Positions 50,737 through 61,947 of a stretch of DNA of 64,000 bases are shown piece by piece. Location: assembly GCA_037074765.1 (NCBI GenBank), contig JBAMDO010000562.1:545762-609761 (forward strand), given 5' to 3'. The position numbers were made by a program, and so were the translations under genes. Position 1 is the first letter of the stretch. Each line of letters starts with the position of its first letter. Source of the DNA: Mansonella perstans. Taxonomy: Eukaryota; Nematoda; Chromadorea; Rhabditida; Onchocercidae. Under the pieces are notes generated by a model. That model worked only from the letters and a program-made list of their open reading frames with translations, was not told where the DNA came from and did not search any database.

Positions 50737-52019
50737 AGAGAGTCAAGCCGAATAAATGGACGACGAACAACAATGTCCAGTATTCCTACGGTTGGCTCGG
50801 AACTAGATGTCAAGCTATCACTAATTACGTGGTAGAAGAAGGATCAGTCCTCCTTTACGACGGCAAAGGACTACTCTCAGATCTCGATGATACAAATCAC
50901 TGCCTAACCCAAAGCGGTAAGTGCGTATTGCAGACCAGTATCATACTATGGGACAACACACAGGCAACCAGTAAATGCCTCTACAAAAGAATTGGGAGAT
51001 ACAACGCCCAAATATACGAAAATCACGTGATGATAGATGATCTGCAAACATCACTCACATTCGAGAGGAACGAGAAGCTGCAAGATACAACTTGTAAGTT
51101 TTCTAAACCTCATCTTATGAATGGAGACATAATCATCGATGAAGGAGTCGATCAAGGACAATCAATAAGTACGGTGAATTCGGATTCCAAGGATCAGCTA
51201 ATCATGAAAGAACTAAGCAGGAAGGAGGAAACCGAAATAAGTAAATTTGATCCTGAAAATATTAAGTTTCAATATATTTTTGATATTACAAATTTACAAC
51301 TTAAACAACAATTAATTGAGACACAACGACGAAGTTGTGAAAATAGAAATAATTTATTACTCCTATTAGAATGGCTATCAACCAGTGACCCGACCTTAGC
51401 AGCTAAATTATTAGTCCAGAGAAGTGATATTATAGCTAACAGGGTTAATGACAGGTTATATATAGCACCCTGTAATATTAATAATTCCGAATGGAAAAGG
51501 GTCGAATTCAAAGCAGGCATCGTCAGTAAACTTGAAGTCGAAAGAATCGACGCGGAATTAGAAATATTGGCACAAAGACACGAAATCATCAACTTGAAAA
51601 CCGATCTACCGAAGTCAAAGTTACTTTGGACCGAAGTAGAACAGCAAGGAGAAGAACTAATCGAACAGATAACAATACAATTCGAGAAAACGACAAAAAC
51701 CGTAGAAGAAGAATTAACGCTTATAATAACTCATTGGAAACTTATTGCTATCGGTGTATGCAGCTTTGTAATTTTATTCATGGTAATCGTTATAGAATTG
51801 AAATTTAAACTCATTAACTTTATTTTTCATTTTCTATGTATCAAAAGTACAAAGCCCACGGAATCCATTCCTATGAGAATAGTCCAAGTTCCCCTAAATG
51901 AACACGATAGTAGAAATCCCTATAATAATTATATTCCTCTATCATATAATCCAATTATACATTCATCAAACCCAGCAACTCCCCTCTCTCCGCAATGTCG
52001 CGAAACTCGCGAAAATTAA
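50392..52019 (+). pseudogene. Env-like region of the BEL element, frameshifted
   Basis: A hydrophobic leader ([17 protein letters not shown]) opens in the pol frame and is followed by a Cys- and sequon-containing segment to the stop at 50736. The rest is in another frame, open from about 50703 to 52019. It contains further cysteines, a Ser/Thr- and charge-rich stalk and a membrane span, LIAIGVCSFVILFMVIVI, near the end, followed by a short Pro-rich tail that runs into the 3' LTR. The layout (signal, ectodomain, one membrane anchor) is that of the envelope-like genes of some nematode BEL elements. The phase change around 50700 means no intact product is encoded in this copy. Confidence 0.7.
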
Positions 52020-52490
52020 AATAAATTTTATACAAATTAAAAGGAATGGTTTCCATGATTCATTAGTTATCTCATTTACATATTTTAGAGTTATTTCCTA
52101 CCAAATTCAAATGTGTTTTTTCTTTTTCCCCAGATGTTCGTGTTCCGGTTATACAGTAAATTCTTTTCCTAACAATCACTCCAAATGTTCATTCAAATTC
52201 TCATCCTGAATTTCTCATTATCATACTTATATGTTAATTAGATCTAAAGTTTCCGGTGTAAACCACTCCTTCTTCTAGTCTATATAAACTGTACTTAACT
52301 CACAATCTTCATTCCAAGACATTCTAAGGACTCCAGTCTTGCTCACGCTTTATTCGCTATTCTGCTGTTTACTATTCACTTTATCTTTCGTTCTGAAATA
52401 AAGGGTTCAATTACCCAAGCCGAGGTGTTTTGCACTACAACGAACACACTCTGCTCACACACGGTTGCGCTCAACAAAAATTTCCCGACA
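51996..52490 (+). repeat. 3' LTR of the BEL element
   Basis: 495 bp, TGTCGCGAAA to TTTCCCGACA, with the same TATATAAA and AATAAA sites as the 5' LTR. U3/R is almost identical to the 5' copy; U5 after TTCAATTACCCA diverges. Confidence 0.93.
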
Positions 52491-52504
52491 CCTCTTTCCA
52501 TTCC

Positions 52505-52845
52505 TGAAAATCGCATCACCTTCAATCCCGCAATACATACATTAACAACTTCCATTCCGCAATACATATATTAACAACTAACAACAAATCACAACAATAA
52601 ACGTCGTAACGGATCATTACAGGAAAACTACATCATTGAATATACAAGTTGCCGATCATGCCAATGTTCGGATGATGAACACCTACTGTTAGTTAAAATA
52701 CTGATGGTACCATCATTCGCTGTAATGTCACCTACCATACTTATCATTTTCCGGAAATATTGGCCGTTCTGAAAGCTCAAGAGGCAGTCTGATTTTCAAA
52801 AAATTAAAAAGACCAAACAAGATCTTTTTAATTTTGCTCTGGATC
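52505..52845 (-). repeat. Right arm of the long-range inverted repeat
   Basis: Reverse complement of 42885-43200, here as the intron directly upstream (minus strand) of zinc-finger exon copy 2. Confidence 0.85.
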
Positions 52846-52849
52846 TTTT

Positions 52850-53045
52850 TTTGAATCGGTAACAGCTCTCTGATCTTTTGAATCGTTTTGCTGCTGCCAT
52901 TTGCTGCTGTGGTGGTAATGATAATTGCTCTGGATATGCTATTATTACCAGAGATTGGTGGTGAAGAGGCGGCCGACGGAGAGAACTGCTTCGGAGATAA
53001 CAGGTTGGGCGTCGATGACGACTCGTCCAAATCCTCATTCCATTC
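52850..53045 (-). pseudogene. Zinc-finger gene exon, copy 3
   Basis: The minus strand, after the acceptor TTTTCAG at 53051-53046, encodes EWNEDLDESSSTPNLLSP and the Ser/Pro-rich segment, then KRFKRSESCYR in one frame or SKTIQKIRELLP in the other. It is oriented like copy 2 and lies just upstream of it, so the two form a direct duplication on this strand. No finger motif remains. Confidence 0.75.
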
Positions 53046-53049
53046 CTGA

Positions 53050-54620
53050 AAATCGTATCCATGCCTCAGTTCTTTTCAGTTCGTTTGAAACATTTCAAAT
53101 CGACACTTTGGATAAATCAAAGTTTTTGAGCGAATATGTAAATGTTTTATAATGAAATGCTCTTGCCATCTGAATGAAACTGAAATAAAAATTTTTGTCA
53201 GTGTTCCTTGAAAGGAAAAGAAATATGAGTTTTTTCTAAACTGCGAAGAATACTTTCATAAGCTAATATTTTGTAAAAATTTAAGAAAAAAAAAGTTATC
53301 AAGAGTAGAATAAAATTTCAGGATAGAATAGAAATATCGAAATTTCAAATTCTAAAACTTAAATCTTTAACGTGAAATTGAACATAAAATAATGTAAGAT
53401 TATCCTCAAATCTCTTTCATGCTCATCGAAATTAATCTAAATGAACAAATGAAGAGTTTTAAATGACTGTTGTTTCTCATTTGTTCATTTTATTTCAAAT
53501 TCATTTTTATTTTTGTCATTTACTTTCTCTTATTTATTACCTTTCTATCACAGATAGAAATAGTCAGATCGATAAATCAAAGCAGAGAATAGTATTAAAT
53601 CAAGTCGCACTCTTTTTACCGCATCACTTAATTAATTATTTTATTATCGTAAAACAAGATCTTTTATTCTTGTTTCATTTCCCTCTTCAAAATTTCCTAA
53701 AAATTATTTCCCTTTTTTCAGCTATTTAACTTCTTTCTTCCCATCAATCAATAATTTATGTCATCCCGAATGTCATATGTTATGTGAATTAAATTTTAAT
53801 ACATTTTAAGAAAATACATTTCAATTTTTTTTTTGAAATCAATTATTAAATGAACAAGAACAAAAATGTTTGCTTTTATCAAATGAAAATTATACTAACT
53901 CAAATATTCATCAAAATCTAAAATTAAATTCAAAATTAAAGAATTAAATTTTGCCAAAAAAAATCCGATTATTTCCGGAATCACTGCTATCATTATCAAT
54001 GAGAGATAAATTCTTAGCAAAATTTGTATTTGTTCCACTCTCTCTTTGCATTTTTACTTATTTCGTTTAAATTCCTATATACAATTTCCAGCGACTGAAA
54101 TTTTATCATTTGGACAAGTAAATGTTAACTTTTAAAATATTTGTTTAAATTTTACTTTTGAAAGAGAAAGGAAAAAATCAATCAATTTCGATTAAACTAA
54201 ACAACGATTAATTATTTGTTTTTTTTAGCGGATTAGAAATTTGAGGAAATTTCTAGAAAATTCTTTCAAATTGCAAAAATTTTTTTCTTAATTTCAATTA
54301 TTTCATATAAGTAGTAAATGAATTACTTTTTCTTTCAATTTCCCCACAATCGTAGTCTAAAAATAAAAAAAAAGAACAATGCTAATTTGTTAGAGTCACC
54401 GATCTTCTTTTAACCACAACAAAATTTAACAATGGCTAGTTCATTTAAAATTTATATTGTAAAAAGAAGCTATTCATAATTTGGATAAATGAAAAAATTA
54501 TTCAGGATTAAAAATACTGCTTGAATAAAAAAATAAAATAGTTTCGGTGAAGTGGCGTAACGTGGCGGCCTAACATAGAATTGCGAATTTCTAGAATCCA
54601 ACTGGTTTTAGCATAGAGGA
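53050..54620. other. AT-rich non-coding stretch
   Basis: No exon recognised. The frame at 53463-53729 is Phe/Leu-rich and has no motif. Confidence 0.5.
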
Positions 54621-54622
54621 TA

Positions 54623-54958
54623 AAATCGAAGGCTGAATTGGTTAAGGCAAATGGTGATAATGCGGAAGGCAAGAAGTTTATCAGCACCCTTTCTAAAACC
54701 ATTAAACGACGAATTTAGACACTGAAGAAACTGCAAGTCGAAGGTACCAATGTTGAAGCCTATTTCTATGAACGTGTGCATCAGTTAATAATAGAATTTG
54801 CTCCAATGTTCATTACTTCGCATGAAAAGAGAAAGGCGATTATAACTGGAAAATATGAACCCACCGACGATGAGGCCAATTTCGCTGTTCTGCATGATTA
54901 TACAGCGGAGAAAACAGAGCAAATGGAAGAAGCATCAGTACCGGAACTCAATTCAACG
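54623..54958 (+). pseudogene. Nucleosome assembly protein (NAP1-family) exon relic
   Basis: Reads KAELVKANGDNAEGKKF, then SKTIKRRI-stop-TLKKLQVEGTNVEAYFYERVHQL, then the NAP block KRKAIITGKYEPTDDEANF. NAP proteins are H2A-H2B chaperones in which a long helix (RRI..LKKLQ..FYE) is followed by a YEPT motif. The TAG at 54716-54718 interrupts the helix. The frame runs into GTATATGGG at 54959, which looks like a retained donor, so this is a piece of a genomic copy and not a processed one. Upstream exons and the rest of the NAP domain were not found. Confidence 0.75.
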
Positions 54959-54959
54959 G

Positions 54960-56600
54960 TATATGGGCATTCGCATTTCTTTTCTTTTGATTGATTAAAA
55001 TGAGAACAATAAAAGGTTTCGACCAAATATAGAAATGACTTGTTTTTCACCTCTTTGACCTGTCATTTTACGAAGATATACTGAACATGCTCTAGCACAA
55101 ATAACGCCATAATTATCATAAATGAACCTGCCTGATTTACTACTACTTACTCCTATTTCAAATCAACGGATAAGTAAAGATATCCAGTTATTATCTATTA
55201 TCTTCTCAACAAGTTCTATTTTTGTTGTCAAACATGCATGTGAGACAACAGAAACATGTTGATTACAAAGAATGGTTTTTATTGGTAAAAACCTTACATG
55301 TAGTTTGTTGTGCTGTGAAATGTTTTCATTAAATACAAGTATGAACGGATCTGTAAATATACAGCTCGAGAACCAGTTTGTTCATTTTTCTGCCACAAAT
55401 AGAAAAAACAGTAAAATCTTCAATATAAGTAGATAAAACGATGGAAAGGCTAACTTCGCCATTTAAAAGAATATCGCATACGCAAGATCGAAAATATCGA
55501 AGCCAATGTTTCCCAACGTAAAAAAGTTCGCAACCTGGATTTGAATCTTCTTACATTGCTAAAACTCAATTTACCAAGCACTTTACCAAATTATAAATCA
55601 AATCAAACAGAAATGCATGGGTGCACCGAGATACAAATAATAAACCCTACTGGCCATTATGAAAAATTCATCAAATATAAACTGAAGATTTGGAACCTGA
55701 AAATTCCCGACATTTGTTGGTTAAAAAACTTGTCACATTATATAAACAAAAAATTTCTTAACGTTCACTCTTGAGCCAATTCTCTCGAGAACTTCACATT
55801 TTAGAACCCAAAACCTTAGAATATCAGTCCAAAAATGCACAAATCGACATGTATAATTAATGAAAAACTTTACCTAACATATATGACAATATTAGAACGA
55901 ACCACAATAACACTAAGATAATTGAAAGATTGAAAACATTATCTAATTTTATACAATTACTGAACCCATAAGGTGATCACTGAACTGCGGCACCAACATC
56001 TCTTATTCTCCTTGAAAGCTTAAAAAACCAAAGATTCAATAAAGTTCCGATTTCATCACAATTTTAGTTTTTTTTTTTTTCGAAACACGATGAGGAAAAT
56101 CCTGCAAAGGTTTTTCCAGCATGCTTATTCTAATACAGAACAAGGATAAAACACAAAGCACTAAGTACATCACTGGCACTTTCAAATTTTAAAAATCCGA
56201 ATCAAATAATTTTCTTAATTTTGATAAAACAAATTGCGCGATATCTGTTAATTATTTTTATCCTAGGCCTAAAATTAAGTGAAATTAAAAAATTCCCTGT
56301 TGCAAATATTCATGGCTTTTCCTAAATCACAAAAAATACGCGAAAGACTTGAATATTACAAAAATCTTTCTGGAAAAAATGAATCGAGTTAAAGACCATA
56401 TATTATGATGCAGTAAGTAAAAAAATAAAAATTATTATACTCACACTGGAATTGCAATCGATTACGCTCAGTTTATAAATGCACCATCACAAATTTCTAG
56501 GAAGAAGAAAAGACAAAACTGAGATAAAGAAGGAGAGAGAGGAAAAAGAAAAAAGGAAGGGCAACACTGCTAGGAAGTGAATTTTCAATCGTTACATCCA
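54960..56600. other. Intergenic, no convincing gene
   Basis: Contains a 77-codon frame (55541-55774) of no recognisable family and otherwise AT-rich DNA that should include the Ariadne 3'UTR. Confidence 0.45.
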
Positions 56601-56606
56601 TAACAT

Positions 56607-59600
56607 TCAGGCGGTGAACCTCCAGAAATCATGTTCCACTCCTTCTGCACAATGTTTTAGCAATGTTGCACGTCTCTGTTCTACGTAACGATACTTATCT
56701 TGCACCTAAAAAAATGATGCAGGTAAATTATTTCATTGATAGATATGTGACACTCTAATGAGAAATAGACCTATCTACCAAGTGGAAAGACTTGTATTCT
56801 AAATCTAAGAGTCAACTTCTTCACAAAATCCACCGCTCACTGGTGGTTGATATCTTGAACCGTCTAATCATTATCGACCAATATACAATATGTCCTTCCG
56901 TTACCTTCAAATTTCCGAAACCAATTCGCTATTTCAATTCTATCTCATTGTTGTAAATCCTACTGCTTTTGCGACCTGTAAGCAAAAAAACTACCTTTTG
57001 TTTCAAACTAACAAGATTTTCATGATCCAGGTCTCTTTCCAAAAACTCCGACAATTGTTCAGTGGCATGTTCCAGATCACGTTGATTATCTTCAAATATC
57101 ACCGACTGGTTATCTTTTTGCAAATAAAACGCAAATGCATATGTATACATCAGTGTACGACGACATTCCGAAAGAACATCAACCGCTTTACGCAAAAACT
57201 GCACCTCAATCCAGGACATATTTGCCTGCTGCATAACTTCCATTTTGGATTTCACAATTGAATAGAGCTGAAAATAAAGACATCATGAAACCGGGAAATT
57301 AACCACAATTAAACTTCGAGTGTTAAAGACTAGCCCTTCAAAACTACTTGCAACCGAAAAAAGACTCAAAAAAATCTCACAACTTTTATAAAACCCGCTA
57401 CAGGAATACTTCAGTATCTCCTTCTTACCGCATACCTCGAAAAGAATCTAATATTGTTCTTGAAGAGAGATATCCTGCTTTTCTTTCTAAATTTGAATGG
57501 CATTTTCTGCACCCTCACTTTATGCTCCAATTTCAGACTTTGCTGATGATTCATATATCGATTGTAATAATGCAAGTATCTCTGAAGTGCAGCACGACTT
57601 CGTTCTTGTGCATCACGTGCTTGTTTCGCCAATGTATCATCATATCGGTTACAGGAATACCATGAACTGCCATGCGGTTCCCACGGACCAAGACACATCC
57701 AACAAAATTCCATTTTACAAGCCACATTCTTGCATGTCATATGGTTGCATCCACCATCCTTCTCTATTGTCACCTACGAAAACGGCAAATTCTTTTTTAA
57801 CAAGTTAAACACTTTGTCTAGGCTCCAGTAACACTCTAGAATATAAGTTTAAGTCCACACTTAAAGTGGAAAAAACTTACAGACAAACAGGACTATCATT
57901 AAATCTTTTTTCCCCCTTATAATCTTAAGTTGCTCGATTCGTACTTCAGACCTTATGAACTTCTCACCTTTTGAATTCCGATATTTCTACATTTCTGACA
58001 GTTCACACAACTATGGGCTTATTTGCTGATAGTAATACTCATCTTAATTATTGATAAATCTCATCAAACAAAACTGGTAAAATAAAATGTGGAAAATATA
58101 AATCCGAACCAGATTGCTAAATAAATAGTTTACCTGACATTTAGGACATTCTTTGGTATTCGCTGATATCCAATTGCTCGTTTCACTGTCATCGTTGCAC
58201 TTCTTAATCCATAGCTTCAGAAGTCTGCAGTTAACAGGTTCGTGCCATTCATGTCCACATGCGAAACAAAAAACTGTACCGCAAGTACATTTGACAGGAC
58301 GCGCTTCCAAATGTCCTACTTCAACAACACGCCCGCAATCAGCAGCTGGACACCAGCGCAACAAACGATTACACTGAAACTGAATAAATAAGAGAAAATC
58401 AATTCAAACCATTGATAAATTTTATGAAAAAAAATTGGTCGAATAAAAAGTTCGGAAACTTTCTGCGTAAACTTCACTAAAATCATCCCACTGAAACATT
58501 TGAAAAAGCTTCGAAACTGAAATTTCGATTACAACGCAAGAAGACGCTTTATGCAAATCATAAAAACATTCCTGCATACTAACTGATAGATCAGATAAGC
58601 GCATTAGCAAATGATTAGGAAATCTTAATTTAACTTTCAAAATACCTCCACGAAACTATTGATTATCAGACGACGATATCTTTTCTTTGCATTTTCGCTT
58701 CTCACTAGCGCTAAAGTTTTCTCGTCATCAACTATGATTGGACAGTTGTGTTGTGGGCAAGCCACATGCGCTCGACCTTCCTCCATAATCTGAATTTAAA
58801 TGACAGATTTCAGCTTTTTTTGCTCTTTAAGAGATAAATACAAACACACGAAGTGTACAATAGCTTTCAATTGATTTCATAAATCCTTCATATTGATCTT
58901 ACCCATCTCCGACTTTCATTAACAAACCTTAGCTGTTAAATAGGAATCCCAGCAAGGATAACAGAAACGGTGATTGCACTGTAGGCCTGTCAAAATAGTA
59001 CGATTACAGCATATGACACATGTATCAACAACATCTGCAAGTCCCTCATCACCACGGCGAGCTACTTTAAACGGCGAAATGATATTGGCGTCCAAGAAAA
59101 ACGAGTCCATATCAGTGCTTTCATAAAACCTTTAATGTTTTGTTTCAAAAGAATAAAAAGACCGCAAAACTTGAAATTTCATTCAAACATAAAATTTTCC
59201 GTATACAAATCGTGTAATGATGAAGGAGAGTTATCAATTTTGAGTGAAATATAACAATAAAAAGGTTCGGAGAAATTCTATAAAAAAAAAAAAAGAAAAA
59301 AAAAACACACCTTTCTAGTAAACTTTCTTTATTCCATTTATAATGATGTAAAAGTAATCTACATATAGTTGCCGACAGACGCAACACTGATGCAACATCC
59401 TCTATGATTTTATTCATCTGCAAAGCCACCTTTTCAGCATCCAACACCTGTAAGAACTTTTAATATTTTTAATGCGCTACCTATCCCGCAAGGACCCGTC
59501 AAATACAGAAATATACAGTTGATAAAGCTCCAGGTTTTTTTTTTTTTTTTTTTAAATACATGCTAGCTCACAAATACATACACTATTGAACAGGCTTAGT

Positions 59601-60527
59601 CCAATTCCAAGTGGTTGGAATCAGCGGTGAGCAAATACCAACGATATACAGCAAAATATAAGTAAAAAAATGTATGTGTCATTCTATCAGAACATGTTTG
59701 CATATTTCATTTTCCATAGTCTTTAAAACTTATCTCTGTAACAATATTTTTCTGGATTTTTTCTTTTTTTTTTTAAAGTAACACATTACAGCGCTCGTTT
59801 TTTTGTATACTTATAGTATGTAAAGATTAGGTGAAGCTTGAGAAAACCCCAGAAATTCTAATCTAAATTCTAATAGTCTGTTTTAACTGGAAAAATTAAA
59901 GTAAAGTAATTATAACACGGAACACTCTGAGAAGAAAGGAATAGAATTAATCGACCAGTGATATCATTATTTTGAATTTCAAAATCAATTAATAATTCAC
60001 TGCAAATTAAAGCAAAAATATAGTCTGTGAAGATGCAAAAGTTTCTGCAAAAGCTTTTTTCTCGCTCAGTGTTCTTCTTAATCTTATAAAAGCATTAGAA
60101 GAAATTAATGAAAATAACATTTCGTTTGAAAATAATCTAAAACTATATGGTTATTTCAGTATTGTTCGTCTTTTCATGTTGATTAATGGTAGCATGATTT
60201 GCTTACAGTCATTTTTTACACTGATGTTATTCGGATCTAATAAGTCCTTTTCCAATTATAGTAATATCTACTGACTGGAAAAAAGATAAATTTCGCTATT
60301 CCATCCAGCAATGTTTTATCATTTTAATTCCAAATTTATATCAAAATTCAAAAAGACACCTGATAGTCAGCTGATTCACTGTCATGACTATTACCACGTT
60401 CCGTTCTAATCACAGGTGGATCCACCACAATACCATCATCATCACTGTACGCTGATGTAGCATCATTTTGTGAACCATCCGAAAATGCGCCATCATCATC
60501 CATTGCCTCATCACTTCCTAGCGACAT
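56607..60527 (-). CDS. ari-1: Ariadne-1 type RBR E3 ubiquitin ligase
   Basis: Eight exons: 60527-60360, 59447-59311, 59129-58928, 58789-58646, 58373-58134, 57773-57519, 57267-56995 and 56705-56607. They give 1518 nt and 505 residues, with all phases agreeing. Order: acidic N-terminus ([13 protein letters not shown]); UBA-like region (WNKESLLE); RING1 starting CVICC near residue 139; an in-between-RING domain with [18 protein letters not shown]2 from ECPKC with the catalytic Cys of GGCNHM near residue 306; and the Ariadne domain ([17 protein letters not shown]). RBR ligases accept ubiquitin from an E2 (typically UBCH7) on the RING2 Cys before passing it to substrate. Ariadne-1 works with neddylated cullin-RING ligases, and its C-terminal domain holds it inactive until then. 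RING2 and Ariadne domains are nearly invariant with vertebrate ARIH1. Exon 5 has two acceptors 6 nt apart (58379 or 58373); the second gives the conserved VECNR join, whereas the first would insert Phe-Gln. No damage is visible. Confidence 0.96.
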
Positions 60528-60529
60528 TT

Positions 60530-61217
<688 letters not shown>

Positions 61218-61690
61218 TTCCAAAAAAAGATTCAGTGAGTATCGCTACGTATAATACGTGTAACCCAGAAAGTGTTTCGATTTATGACTTTAGAATGATG
61301 ACTGGTTAAGATATAATCAAATGGCATTTCCTGAAATTGCCAAATTTTTCACTTACCCAAACAACCTTGCTGGCAACCGACAAAAATTATGAAGCATCAA
61401 AGGCACCTTGCCAATAGTAGCCAAAATGGGAAAATTCGTACCAGCCAATCCGAAATTTTTACGAAACTTCGGACAATACGATGGAATATTTTTAGTGAGG
61501 TGTGATTTTGTGGTGCCTAGGAATGGAGGAAAGGGGATGAGTTAGGATTTGAGGGTGGTGAGAGTTGCCAGTGTTTTTAATTGGAAATCGTAGAGAAGAT
61601 AAAATTGCTAAGTGCAAGAAAAGAGCAGAAGAGATTGGTAGCATTTTAAAGTGTAAATTTAAATAGAAGACGATAATTGCGCATATATAC
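61218..61690. other. Unassigned stretch between the rpoB fossil and the GPN2 repeat
   Basis: Some protein-like wording can be read on either strand at 61320-61490 (for example PKFRKNFGLAGTNFP on minus), but with stops and without a recognisable family. It could be further transferred DNA or another relic. Confidence 0.3.
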
Positions 61691-61692
61691 AA

Positions 61693-61873
61693 AGAGAACC
61701 TCAGAGATACATTAAACTCACCCCGGAGATACATCAAACTCACCTCGGATACAGCAAACTCAACTCGGGGACACATCAAACTCAACTCGGAGATACATCA
61801 AGCTCACCTCGGAGATACATCAAACTCACCTCGGAGATACATCAAATTCACCTCAGATACATCAAACTCATTC
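61693..61873. repeat. 22-bp minisatellite, about 8 copies, just upstream of GPN2
   Basis: The unit is approximately GAGATACATCAAACTCACCT followed by CG, with variants lacking AGA or reading GGGGACAC. It ends about 75 bp before the GPN2 start codon, inside or next to its promoter or leader. Confidence 0.93.
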
Positions 61874-61947
61874 TGCGGAACTTTTTAAAAAATTTACATA
61901 TGCAAGATTTTCAGGAATAATTATTTGAAATTTGAAATAATGAATGG

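Larger units (their letters stand above)
46859..52490 (+). mobile_element. BEL/Pao LTR retrotransposon with internal deletion
   Basis: The element is 5632 bp, bounded by LTRs that start TGTCG and end CGACA, and flanked by the 5-bp target duplication CCTCT (46854-46858 and 52491-52495). Order: 5' LTR, primer binding site, gag in two frames, pol with integrase only, env-like frame, 3' LTR. Gag has the Gag region with [12 protein letters not shown] and two zinc knuckles. Protease, reverse transcriptase and RNase H are absent; a deletion joins the gag knuckle region to the segment before integrase at about 48670-48700. It therefore could not copy itself alone. Near identity of the U3/R parts suggests a recent arrival, whereas the frameshifts and the U5 mismatch show later change. 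Confidence 0.93.

Noticed and set aside
55541..55774. 77-codon frame near the NAP1 relic
   Set aside because: No family recognised, composition intermediate, no splice support; not strong enough to call.
61320..61490. Possible continuation of the rpoB fossil or another relic
   Set aside because: Short protein-like phrases occur on both strands, but none matches a beta-subunit block and stops interrupt them.
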